Source of the DNA: Flavobacterium alvei
GTDB lineage: Bacteria > Bacteroidota > Bacteroidia > Flavobacteriales > Flavobacteriaceae
Assembly (NCBI RefSeq): GCF_002920895.1
Contig: NZ_PQVG01000006.1
Span: 124,001 to 188,000 of the forward strand
Reading direction: 5' to 3'
Length of the DNA: 64,000 nt
Shown here: in pieces, positions 37,028 to 46,137 of the stretch
Layout of the letters: the number at the start of each line of letters is the position of its first letter
Numbering within the stretch: the first letter of the stretch is position 1
Notes under the pieces: generated by a model
Told to the model about the DNA's origin: nothing
What the model saw: only the letters and a program-made list of their open reading frames with translations
Database searches by the model: none
Translations under genes and position numbers: made by a program

Positions 37028-38707
37028 TTAAGAATTATTTTTTGTGGATTCCGTCACCAAATCATCAACCGAAATAAAGCGACTAATGTGTCCGAGTAGC
37101 TCTTCTAAATTCTCAGAGCGTATTATATCACGTACTTCAGAACGGGCTTCGGCAATTTTCAAAGCTATGTTTTTTGCTTTCAAATCGTTAAATAGATTTT
37201 TTAAAAACCGTGTTCCTGAAATATCAACAAGCGGAGAGGAATTCAAATCTATTATTACAGTTTTTATAGCATTAGTTTCTCCATTAATTTTTGCCCAAAT
37301 CTGTTCTTTGATGTTTTCAACATTAAAATAAAGGATAGAAGATTCAATTCTAACAATCAAAACCCCCTTGATGTTTTCATTATCTGGGTGGCGTTCTAAA
37401 TCAGAATACCGTTTGGTTCCTGGTATTCTTCCTAAAAAGGCCACATTGGGTTTTGAAGTAGCTTTTAGCAATATCAATAAAGTGAATATTGCTGCTAGTA
37501 ATACTCCTGTCAAGATTCCCCAAATGAGTACACCAACAAGAGCAATCATTGCAATATAAAATTCTTGTTTATTGATTTTATATAAATGCTTCATTTCTTT
37601 TAAATCGAATAATCCTCGAATGGCCACGAGCACAATTGAGGCAAGAATTACTGATGGCAAGTATTGCAACATTTCAGTCAAAAACAGAAGGCAACAAGCA
37701 ATTGTGGCTGATGCAAATACTAAGGATAAAGGCGTTTTGGCTCCTGCTGCATCATTAACAGCAGATTGTGATAATCCTCCTGCAACAGGGTATCCTTGAC
37801 CTAAGGCAACGGCTGCATTGGCAACACCAAGAGCTAGTAATTCCTGTCGGTTGTTAATGAAATAACCATTTTTTTGCGCCAGTGTTCTTGCTGCCGAAAC
37901 ACTTTCGATATAAGACAAAAGAAAACAAGCAGTCGCAAGGGGAAGTACGCCATCAACATCTCTAATACGAAGGGTAGGTAAATGAAATTCGGGAAGGCCA
38001 GAAGGGATTATTCCAACGGTTGTAATGTTTTGAGCACCCAATGATGTTGAAAGTATGAGTACTATAGAAACAATTACTATCAAAATAGCAATGGGTTTTC
38101 CAGGCATCATTTTTTCGCCAAAAATTAGAATTATAATGGCAACAATTCCAAAAATTAGCACAGTAATATTGGTTTCTGAAAGTTGCTGTAGGAGTGTAAT
38201 AATGCGGTCTATGAAATTTTCGCCTCCACCTTTCACACCAAATAATTTGGGTAATTGGGTTAATCCAATGGTCAATGCTGCACCCGCTTTGAAGCCTACC
38301 AAAACGGTTTCGCTAATAAAATTAATTATGCCATTCAATCTCAATAAATAAGCAAGAATGGCTAGACCCGCAAAGACTAATGCCGTTAATGAAGCAATAT
38401 CAGCCCATCGCTGCACATCTCCGTTTGCCATACCAGCAATTGTAGTTCCAATAACTAAAGAAATTGCCGAAGTGGGACCAATCGCCAATTGTTTACTAGT
38501 GCCCAGCATCGCATAAATTAGTCCACCAATAAGGTAGCCGTAAACTCCATATTGTGGGGGCAATCCTGCTAGTGTTGCATAGGCCAATGAGACAGGAATT
38601 CCATAGGCCGCTAAAGTTATTCCAGCGATTAAATCTTTTTTTGCTAATGATTTAGAATATCCTTTGAGCCAGTCAATAGGAGGGAATAGATCACTTGATA
38701 ATTTCAT
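37028..38707 (-). CDS. SulP family anion permease with STAS domain
   Basis: A 559-residue inner-membrane transporter. About 11-14 hydrophobic segments in residues 20-420 include the SulP pattern AGITLAAYGIPVSLAYATLAGLPPQYG (split here by eye) and SYIESVSAARTLAQKNGY. A C-terminal STAS domain (about 435-550, DLNSSPLVDISGTRFL) follows. It probably carries sulfate, bicarbonate or a related anion with H+ or Na+; the substrate is not certain. It lies 17 bp after the PPK2 gene on the same strand, so they are likely co-transcribed. Confidence 0.9.
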   Translation of the reverse strand: MKLSSDLFPPIDWLKGYSKSLAKKDLIAGITLAAYGIPVSLAYATLAGLPPQYGVYGYLIGGLIYAMLGTSKQLAIGPTSAISLVIGTTIAGMANGDVQRWADIASLTALVFAGLAILAYLLRLNGIINFISETVLVGFKAGAALTIGLTQLPKLFGVKGGGENFIDRIITLLQQLSETNITVLIFGIVAIIILIFGEKMMPGKPIAILIVIVSIVLILSTSLGAQNITTVGIIPSGLPEFHLPTLRIRDVDGVLPLATACFLLSYIESVSAARTLAQKNGYFINNRQELLALGVANAAVALGQGYPVAGGLSQSAVNDAAGAKTPLSLVFASATIACCLLFLTEMLQYLPSVILASIVLVAIRGLFDLKEMKHLYKINKQEFYIAMIALVGVLIWGILTGVLLAAIFTLLILLKATSKPNVAFLGRIPGTKRYSDLERHPDNENIKGVLIVRIESSILYFNVENIKEQIWAKINGETNAIKTVIIDLNSSPLVDISGTRFLKNLFNDLKAKNIALKIAEARSEVRDIIRSENLEELLGHISRFISVDDLVTESTKNNS

Positions 38708-38724
38708 AAATGAAATGAGTAAAA

Positions 38725-39693
38725 TTATTTTTCCTCTAATAAAGCTTTTTTTACAGTTTGTAATTCAGCTAATTTTTCAGCACTCACAGTAGGATACTCT
38801 AATTCCATTTCGTCTAATGCGTTAATAATAGCCGATGCGATAGCAATTCTAGCATAGGATTTGTTATCGGCTGGAATCACATACCAAGGCGATTTTTCGG
38901 TCGAGGTATTTTTGATTAACTCTTCATAGGCAAACATGTAATCATCCCAAAAACCTCGTTCTTTGGCATCGGCGGCACTAAATTTCCAATTTTTATCTGG
39001 ATCATCAACGCGTTCTATAAAGCGTTCTTTTTGTTCTTTTTTGGATACATTTAGAAAAAATTTGATGACAACAGTTCCATTTCTATTTAAATATTTTTCG
39101 AAATTACGAATATCCTGAAACCGATCTTCCCATATGTCCTTGGTAATTAATTTTTCGGGAAGTTTTTGTCCTTTCAAAATTTGTTCGTGAACTCTAACCA
39201 CTAATACTTCTTCATAGTAGGAACGATTAAAAATACCGATGCGACCTCGTTCTGGCAAATGTTTTTGACAACGCCATAAAAAATCGTGATCCAATTCTTC
39301 AGAACTTGGCGCTTTGAATGAGGATACTTGACACCCCTGAGGATTTACTCCAGACATCACATGTTTGATAGCACCATCTTTGCCTGCAGCATCCATCGCT
39401 TGAAAAATAAGTAAAAGAGACCATTTGTCTTGAGCATACAAAATATCTTGCATTGCTGCTAATGCATCAACTCCTAGTTGTAAAGTTTCGTTTACCAATG
39501 TTTTACCTTCTTCACCCAAATCAAAACTAGCTTTGGTTTCGTATTCTTTCAGTTTAAAATCTTCGCCTTTTCCTACACAATATTGTTTGGAGAAATTTTT
39601 AGCTCTTTTTATGAGTTCCTTTTTGCTTAAAGTGTTTAATTCTTTGGCATTTTTCTCAAAGTTGTTTGATTTTTTGTTATTTGATTTTGCCAT
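38725..39693 (-). CDS. ppk2: Polyphosphate kinase 2 family protein
   Basis: A 322-residue cytosolic PPK2-type polyphosphate:nucleotide phosphotransferase. Walker A is DAAGKDG at 101-107. The lid/Walker B region IFNRSYYEEVLVVRVH lies at 154-169, and EDRFQDIRNFEKYLN follows. It uses polyphosphate to phosphorylate AMP or ADP (or the reverse); the class cannot be fixed from sequence. An extra basic N-terminal tail of about 25 residues precedes the domain. It is the first gene of a likely unit with the SulP permease. Confidence 0.92.
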   Translation of the reverse strand: MAKSNNKKSNNFEKNAKELNTLSKKELIKRAKNFSKQYCVGKGEDFKLKEYETKASFDLGEEGKTLVNETLQLGVDALAAMQDILYAQDKWSLLLIFQAMDAAGKDGAIKHVMSGVNPQGCQVSSFKAPSSEELDHDFLWRCQKHLPERGRIGIFNRSYYEEVLVVRVHEQILKGQKLPEKLITKDIWEDRFQDIRNFEKYLNRNGTVVIKFFLNVSKKEQKERFIERVDDPDKNWKFSAADAKERGFWDDYMFAYEELIKNTSTEKSPWYVIPADNKSYARIAIASAIINALDEMELEYPTVSAEKLAELQTVKKALLEEK

Positions 39694-40324
39694 AATTTTA
39701 AAATTTTTTATTTTTTTGAGTGAAATATTTCGTTATAAAAAATGTGTAAACACGAATCAGATATGCTGTAATTTTAATGTATGAAAAGCCAATGTATTAC
39801 GAATTGTTACTTCAAAAATAGTGATTTTTTTTATAAATTTAACGAAGTTCCTTGTGCATTATTGTTGCTCATAAAATGCAATTAGTGATACTTAATATCA
39901 ATAATCTAAGATTGTTTTTTAATTTTAGTTTTGGAATGAATCAGAAAAAAATATGACAAGTGACGATATATTGTTAAAAATAAATTTGATCGAACTCTCT
40001 TATACAGTATTTTGCGAATAGTACAATCTTGAAGATGCTTTGTAAATTAGTAATTACTGAATTATACGATGATGAAAAGGGGTTATGGTGCTTGGTGTTT
40101 TTTGTTGCAGTAATAGTGGGGAATTTTACATGTATTTGAAGACTAGCTAATTTATTTTGATAGATATTAGTTTGAAAATTGAATTTATTAAGTTAAATAA
40201 AGAATGTTAAGAAAAATTTAATTAGATTTGTTTTTACAGAAAGTAAGAGCATACTTAGTAAATTAAATCTAATATTCTAACCATTATAAGTAAACTATTT
40301 ATACATCAAAATTAAAAATTGAAT
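39694..40324. other. Intergenic region with no convincing gene
   Basis: About 630 bp between the divergent ppk2 and RND efflux genes. All frames contain many stops, and the longest ORFs are a few tens of codons with no recognisable motif. A TAGATTTG (40223-40230) resembles a -7 element upstream of the efflux operon but lacks a well-spaced TTG. No regulator gene for the pump is here. Confidence 0.5.
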
Positions 40325-41473
40325 ATGAAACAAGCATACTTTTTACCAGCATTATTATCAGTTTTTATAATGTCATCCTGCAAAAAAGAAGCCGCTCCAG
40401 AGATGAAGCCTCTTGAAATTGCTGTCACTCAAGTGGTAGAACAAGATGTTCGACTAGAATCTGAATATACTGGGCAAACCTTCGGGCAATCTGACATTCA
40501 AATTAATCCAAGAGTGGATGGTTTGATAGAAAGTTTAAATTTTAAAGAAGGTAGTGTTGTTACCAAAGGACAATTACTATACACTATTGATCCCTTACCT
40601 TTTCGTGAAAAAGTACATCAAGCCGAAGGAGCATTGGCAGAGGTGGAAGCCAAATTAGCCAGAACTAAATCTGATTATGATATGATGGCACCCTTGGCCA
40701 AAATGAACGCTGTAAGCCAAAGAGAATTGATTGCAGCCAAAGAAGCTTACAACGCTTCTATAGCTTCAATAAAAGCATCTAAAGCTAATTTAGAAGCTGC
40801 AAGAATACAATTAGGCTATTGTAGGATTGTATCTCCAATTACAGGAATGATTGGGATTTCTAAAGTGAGAGTCGGCGATTATGTGCGACCTGGAGCAGGA
40901 TCGGTTTTAAATACAGTTTCAGATTTGGGAGATGTAAGGGTTCGTTTTACTTTGAGCGAACAAGAATTTCTTAGAATTTATAGAGAAATAAATAAACCAG
41001 ATTCAAACTTAAAAGGAATTGGACAGTCCGTTACATTAAAATTATCCGATGGATCCCAATATCCGCAGATAGGAAAAGTAAGTTTTGCCGACAGACAAAT
41101 TGATCCAACTACTGGTGCGATTACATTTGAAGCCGCATTTCCAAATCCTGATAAGTTATTACGACCTGGACAATATGTAAAAGTGGGCGTGGTTACAGAT
41201 GTTCGCAAAGACGCATTAGTAATTCCTCAACGTGCTGTAATCGAAATGCAAGGAATTTATCAAGTCTATGTTTTGGGAGACAGCAGCAAAGTACAGATGC
41301 AAATTATCAAACCAGGTCCTTCTTATAAAGATGGTTATGTTATAGAAGATGGTCTGAAAACTGGTGACAAAATCGCTATGGGAGGTACTTCATTATTGAA
41401 AAACGGAAGTGTTATCGTTCCAAAAATCACACCTTGGCAACCCGGTCAGGTAGCAACTTCAGCAACTAAATAA
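40325..41473 (+). CDS. RND efflux periplasmic adaptor lipoprotein (AcrA/MexA type)
   Basis: A 382-residue membrane-fusion protein. A lipid signal with lipobox ending in Cys (IMSSCKKE) anchors it. The biotinyl-lipoyl half-motifs (INPRVDGLIESLNFKEGSVV and SPITGMIGISKVRVGDYV) flank a coiled-coil hairpin (about 85-150), followed by beta-barrel and MP domains. I chose the ATG at 40325 rather than the upstream TTG at 40319, because it starts directly at the signal peptide. It is the first gene of a three-gene pump operon. Confidence 0.93.
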   Translation: MKQAYFLPALLSVFIMSSCKKEAAPEMKPLEIAVTQVVEQDVRLESEYTGQTFGQSDIQINPRVDGLIESLNFKEGSVVTKGQLLYTIDPLPFREKVHQAEGALAEVEAKLARTKSDYDMMAPLAKMNAVSQRELIAAKEAYNASIASIKASKANLEAARIQLGYCRIVSPITGMIGISKVRVGDYVRPGAGSVLNTVSDLGDVRVRFTLSEQEFLRIYREINKPDSNLKGIGQSVTLKLSDGSQYPQIGKVSFADRQIDPTTGAITFEAAFPNPDKLLRPGQYVKVGVVTDVRKDALVIPQRAVIEMQGIYQVYVLGDSSKVQMQIIKPGPSYKDGYVIEDGLKTGDKIAMGGTSLLKNGSVIVPKITPWQPGQVATSATK

Positions 41474-41490
41474 TTTAGAGAATAATCATT

Positions 41491-44400
41491 ATGGGAGAAT
41501 TTTTCGTTCGAAGACCGATTGTTGCTATGGTAATCAGTATCATCATTGTGATACTTGGATTGTTAGCATTACAGAAAACACCTGTTTCACAATATCCAGA
41601 TATTAACCCACCAGTTGTAAAAATTACTACTAGTTTCACTGGTGCCAATGCGTTGAATGTGGAGCAAGCCGTTGCAACTCCTATTGAGCAAAAAGTAAAT
41701 GGGGTAGAGCAAATGCTTTATATGAAATCTACCAATACATCTGATGGAGCCTGTACAATTGAGGTAACTTTTGATGTAGGAACCAATTTGGATAACGCCA
41801 ATATGTTGACGCAAAACAGGCAAAATCAATCGTCACCATTTATGCCAGCGAGTGTAAAACAACAAGGGGTAGTGGTGAAAAAATCATTGTCATTCCCGAT
41901 GATGTTGTTTACTGTTACTTCAACAAATCCAAAATACGATGCTAAGTTTTTGAATAACTATGCCAGTATCAATATTGTGGATCAATTGGCGCGAATCAAA
42001 GGAGTTGGAGAAGTTTCTTTATTTGGAGGAAGCGATTATTCGATGCGTGTTTGGTTAAAGGCAGATGTAATGTCTAAACTTGGTGTAACAGTTGAGGATG
42101 TAAAAAATGCCTTGAATGCCCAAAATATGATTAGTCCTGGAGGAAAATTTGGAGCAGAACCAGCACCAATGGGAACTGATTTTACCTATGGAGTTACGTT
42201 ACAAGATCGATTGGTTACCGAAAAACAATTTGCCAATATCGTTGTTCGAAGTAAAGACGATGGCGCTCAGGTTTTGTTAAGCGACATCTCTCGTATTGAA
42301 TTAGGGACAGAAAATTACAGTTCAACCGCTAGAAGAAATGGGTCGCCTAGTGCTGTAATTGCTTTGTATCAAATGCCGGGCAGTAATGCGCTTGAAGTAG
42401 CCGAAATAGCAAAAAAGGCTATGAAGGAAATGGCTGAAAAATTTCCTAAAGACATAGAATATCAAGAGTCATTAGATACAACTCTCGCTATTACAGCAGG
42501 TGTTGAAGATATTGTTCACACTCTTTTTGAAGCCATTATTTTAGTAATATTAGTGGTGTTTATCTTTCTTCAAAATTGGCGTGCGACATTAATTCCTTTG
42601 ATAACAGTCCCCGTATCATTAATTGGAACAATTGCTGTTTTTCCAATGTTAGGTTTCTCAATCAATACATTGTCTTTATTGGGATTAGTATTAGCTATTG
42701 GTATTGTGGTTGATGATGCCATTGTGGTGGTGGAGGCCGTTATCCATCATATTGAACACGGAAAAACACCCAAAGAAGCCACAATTCAAGCGATGAAAGA
42801 AGTTTCAGGTCCAGTAATTGCCATTGCTTTAATTTTGTGTGCCGTATTTATTCCTGTTGCTATGACTCCTGGAATTACAGGCCGTTTTTACCAACAATTT
42901 GCCATAACCATTGCCGTTTCTGTAGCGTTCTCGGCATTTAGTGCCTTGTCGTTGAGTCCCGCTCTTTGTGCAATGTTGTTGAAACCCACAAAACCAGTTG
43001 AAGAACAAACAGGATGGCTGGCGAAATTTTTTGCTGGTTTCAATAGAATTTTCAATAATGTTACGGGTGGTTATTTAAAAGGAGCTACTTTTTTTGCCAA
43101 AAAATCAATGCGAATTGTAGCCTTACTTGGAATCATCTTAGTGGCTGTTGTATTGTTAGGAAAGAAAATACCACCAGGATTTATTCCTGAAGAAGATCAA
43201 GGATATGCATTGGTTAATATTTCATTACCTCCTGCATCTTCACTACAACGAACTAATGAAATCTCGAAGAAAGTAGATGGTTTCTTAAAGGAAGAGGAAT
43301 CAATACTTTCTTACACCACAATCAACGGATTTAGTATGCTTACCAGTTCGTATCAACCCAACAGCGCATTTATATTTATATCCTTAAAACCTTGGGAAGA
43401 AAGATCAGAAACGGCCAAACAATTTATTGATAAGTTAAACAAAAAACTATCAACTCAAATTACCAATGCTACAGCATTTTCATTTGGTCCACCTGCTATT
43501 CAAGGATTGGGAGCATCTGCGGGTTTCAGTTTGATGTTGCAGGATAGAGGTGGAAATTCGCCACAATATCTGGCACAACAAACCCAAGCCTTTATTGCAG
43601 CAGCTCAAAAACGTCCTGAAATAAAAAGGATTTACACGACTTTTAATGCCGGAACTCCTCAAGTAAAATTAGAGATTGATAACGACAAAGCAATGAAATT
43701 AGGTGTGCCTGTTTCTAAAGTTACCGAAGCCTTAGGCGCTTTCTTAGGAGGTAGTTATGTCAATGATTTTAACCGTTTTGGGCGTCAGTACAAAGTGTAT
43801 TTGCAAGGAGAAGCAGTTGATCGTGTGAAGCCTGAAAACTTGAACCTGATTTATGTAAAAAACAGCAATGGTGATATGTTGCCTATATCAACATTAGTTA
43901 CAGCAACAAAAGTGACAGGACCTGATTTTACTAATAGATTGAATTTATTTCGTGCTGCCGAAATAGGAGGAAGTCCAAATGATGGATATAGTAGTGCACA
44001 AGCATTGACAGCTTTGGAAGAAGTTGCCAAAGAGACCTTACCAGCTGATATGAGTTATGATTATATCAACTTGTCTTACCAAGAAAAACACTCGCCAGGA
44101 GGTGGAACTGTGTTTTTAATGGCGTTAATATTTGTCTTTTTAATTCTTGCTGCACAATACGAAAGCTGGAAATTACCATTTAGTGTATTGCTTGGCGCAC
44201 CTTTAGCCGTATTTGGCGCATTTTTAGGCTTATTCTTAGCACGAATAGGAAGTGATGCTTATGTCAACAATGTATTTGCGCAAATTGGACTCGTATTGCT
44301 AATTGGACTCGTCGCCAAAAATGCAATTCTTATTGTAGAATTTGCCAAAGAAGAATATGAAAAAGGAGTGCCACTTTATGAAGCCGCAATGGTAGCGGCC

Positions 44401-44658
44401 AAACTTCGTTTTCGACCCATTTTGATGACGGCATTTGCCTTCATTCTTGGAGTTGTTCCGTTGCTTACAGCTACTGGAGCAGGATCTCAAGCACGTATTG
44501 TAATGGGAATGGCAGTATTTAGCGGAATGTTAATAGCCACAGTTCTTGGGGTATTAATTGTACCTGGACTTTATGTAATGATCGAAAATATTGGCAAAAA
44601 GAAAGAAGTAGTTACAAATGACGAAATTAATTCAAATACAACAAGTCATGAGGAATAA
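41491..44658 (+). CDS. RND multidrug efflux transporter (AcrB/HAE1 family)
   Basis: A 1055-residue inner-membrane transporter with 12 expected transmembrane helices and two large periplasmic loops. Marks: FFVRRPIVAMVISIIIVILG at TM1, the periplasmic PSVKQQGV-type loop, LGLVLAIGIVVDDAIVVVE in TM4 with the proton-relay Asp pair (DD), and GLVAKNAILIVEFA in TM10. It exports drugs, bile salts, dyes or metabolites driven by protons. It starts 17 bp after the adaptor gene, and the outer-membrane gene overlaps its end, forming one operon. Confidence 0.96.
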   Translation: MGEFFVRRPIVAMVISIIIVILGLLALQKTPVSQYPDINPPVVKITTSFTGANALNVEQAVATPIEQKVNGVEQMLYMKSTNTSDGACTIEVTFDVGTNLDNANMLTQNRQNQSSPFMPASVKQQGVVVKKSLSFPMMLFTVTSTNPKYDAKFLNNYASINIVDQLARIKGVGEVSLFGGSDYSMRVWLKADVMSKLGVTVEDVKNALNAQNMISPGGKFGAEPAPMGTDFTYGVTLQDRLVTEKQFANIVVRSKDDGAQVLLSDISRIELGTENYSSTARRNGSPSAVIALYQMPGSNALEVAEIAKKAMKEMAEKFPKDIEYQESLDTTLAITAGVEDIVHTLFEAIILVILVVFIFLQNWRATLIPLITVPVSLIGTIAVFPMLGFSINTLSLLGLVLAIGIVVDDAIVVVEAVIHHIEHGKTPKEATIQAMKEVSGPVIAIALILCAVFIPVAMTPGITGRFYQQFAITIAVSVAFSAFSALSLSPALCAMLLKPTKPVEEQTGWLAKFFAGFNRIFNNVTGGYLKGATFFAKKSMRIVALLGIILVAVVLLGKKIPPGFIPEEDQGYALVNISLPPASSLQRTNEISKKVDGFLKEEESILSYTTINGFSMLTSSYQPNSAFIFISLKPWEERSETAKQFIDKLNKKLSTQITNATAFSFGPPAIQGLGASAGFSLMLQDRGGNSPQYLAQQTQAFIAAAQKRPEIKRIYTTFNAGTPQVKLEIDNDKAMKLGVPVSKVTEALGAFLGGSYVNDFNRFGRQYKVYLQGEAVDRVKPENLNLIYVKNSNGDMLPISTLVTATKVTGPDFTNRLNLFRAAEIGGSPNDGYSSAQALTALEEVAKETLPADMSYDYINLSYQEKHSPGGGTVFLMALIFVFLILAAQYESWKLPFSVLLGAPLAVFGAFLGLFLARIGSDAYVNNVFAQIGLVLLIGLVAKNAILIVEFAKEEYEKGVPLYEAAMVAAKLRFRPILMTAFAFILGVVPLLTATGAGSQARIVMGMAVFSGMLIATVLGVLIVPGLYVMIENIGKKKEVVTNDEINSNTTSHEE

Positions 44659-46015
44659 ATTAAAAATAGTTGTTATTATTCTTGTACTTGCCATTCTTCC
44701 AGTTGGTTGTTTGGTAGGATCTAAATATAAAAAACCAGAAGACCAAAATGCTACGAATTTTAGAAACGGTGCTGCTAATATTGATACATTAGCTTCTGTT
44801 GTCAATGTAAAATGGTTTGATCTTTTTAATGATGATGTTCTAAAAGGCTTAATAAACAAAGGCTTGGCTAATAACTATGATATGAGAATTGCGATGGCTC
44901 GTATTGAACGTAGCAGAGCAGAACTTGGTTATACTAAAGCTGATTTGTTGCCAGCTATTGGATATGGAGCAAAAGTGAACAGCAATGAAAAAGCATTTCC
45001 AGTTTCTAATGCTTCGGCTTCACTTTCTTGGGAATTGGACTTTTGGGGGAAAATTCGTCACGAGAATAGAGCTGTTCAAAATGAATTGTTGGCTAGCGAA
45101 GAAGGTCGAAAAGTAATTCTTTCGAATCTTGTAAGTGATATTGCTGTTTCCTATTTTCAACTTCGTGATTTTGACAATCGATTGTTGATTGCCGAGAAAA
45201 CCTTGGAATCAAGACAAAAAGGTTATGATATCATCAATCAAAGATTTAAATCAGGGTATGTTTCAGAAGTTGATTTGGTACAAATTGAACAACAAGTTGC
45301 CATTGCCGAAGCAACTATTCCCGCTATTAAACGCCAAATAACTGTTCTTGAAAACAAAATTTCAATTCTAATTGGTCAAGCACCAGCACCAATAGAACGA
45401 GGTAAAACCAATTCAGAACTTCAAATAGCTAGTACTATTCCGGTTTCAATTCCATCTATTTTGTTAAAAAACAGACCGGATGTGAATCAAGCCGAACGAT
45501 TGTATATGGCTGCCAACGAGCGAATAGGTGTGGCGCAAGCAATGCGTTTTCCATCGTTTAACATTGCAGCATTAGCTGGTTTTGCTAATAGTTCTGTCAG
45601 CAATTTATTTGATGGTTCTTCCTATTTGCAAAATGCTAGTGCAGGTGTAACTGGACCGATTTTTAATTTTGGAAAAAACAAAAGAAGAGTAGAAATCTAC
45701 CGTCAAATTGCTGAAGAATCAAGACTTTCTTACCAAAAAACTTGTATTACGGCGGTTGCCGAAGTGGAGCAAGCTTTGCAAAACGTAAGAACTTACAAAG
45801 AAGAATGGACAGCTCGAAACCGTCAAGTAATCGCTGCCAGAAAGAACTTAGAATTATCAAATGCCAGATATTATAACGGTTATGTTTCTTATCTTGAAGT
45901 TATTGATATTGAACGTTCTTTGTTTGATGCTGAATTAAAACTTTCGGAATTAGCACAAAATCAATTAAGTTCTACTATCGAATTGTATAGAGCTTTAGGT
46001 GGTGGTTGGAATTAG
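44648..46015 (+). CDS. Outer-membrane efflux lipoprotein (NodT/OprM type)
   Basis: A 455-residue TolC-like channel component. A lipoprotein signal with lipobox LPVGC (Cys20 of this start) fits the usual start of this family. Two OEP repeats follow, with ELDFWGKIRHENRA, LLKNRPDVNQAERL and GPIFNFGKNKRR, the conserved segments of the barrel and helical barrel. The upstream ATG at 44618 would add 10 residues in front of the signal; I prefer the ATG at 44648. The start overlaps the end of the transporter gene by 11 bp. Confidence 0.92.
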   Translation: MRNKLKIVVIILVLAILPVGCLVGSKYKKPEDQNATNFRNGAANIDTLASVVNVKWFDLFNDDVLKGLINKGLANNYDMRIAMARIERSRAELGYTKADLLPAIGYGAKVNSNEKAFPVSNASASLSWELDFWGKIRHENRAVQNELLASEEGRKVILSNLVSDIAVSYFQLRDFDNRLLIAEKTLESRQKGYDIINQRFKSGYVSEVDLVQIEQQVAIAEATIPAIKRQITVLENKISILIGQAPAPIERGKTNSELQIASTIPVSIPSILLKNRPDVNQAERLYMAANERIGVAQAMRFPSFNIAALAGFANSSVSNLFDGSSYLQNASAGVTGPIFNFGKNKRRVEIYRQIAEESRLSYQKTCITAVAEVEQALQNVRTYKEEWTARNRQVIAARKNLELSNARYYNGYVSYLEVIDIERSLFDAELKLSELAQNQLSSTIELYRALGGGWN

Positions 46016-46037
46016 TTCATTTTCAAAAATATATTTT

Positions 46038-46069
46038 AAAAACTTGTCTTCTATTGGCAAGTTTTTTTT
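46038..46069 (+). terminator. Intrinsic terminator of the efflux operon
   Basis: AAAAACTTG (46038-46046) pairs with CAAGTTTTT (46058-46066) across an 11-nt loop and is followed by T. It lies about 25 bp after the operon's last stop. Confidence 0.8.
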
Positions 46070-46083
46070 GTGATCCAAATAAA

Positions 46084-46117
46084 AAAGGGCTACTCACCAA
46101 TAGTGAAATAGCCCTTT
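46084..46117 (-). terminator. Intrinsic terminator of the transporter gene on the minus strand
   Basis: AAAGGGCTA (46084-46092) pairs with TAGCCCTTT (46109-46117), perfect 9-bp stem with a 16-nt loop. On the minus strand it is followed by a run of T. It lies 20 bp past the stop of the AspT-like gene. Confidence 0.75.
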
Positions 46118-46137
46118 GGGTTGAAATATATAGAGTA

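Noticed and set aside
40319-40324. TTG start for the RND adaptor
   Set aside because: An ATG six bases later begins exactly at the lipoprotein signal peptide, so the TTG is not needed.
39694-40324. Possible regulator gene or RNA for the efflux pump
   Set aside because: No frame longer than a few tens of codons, no tRNA-like or riboswitch-like fold that I could support.
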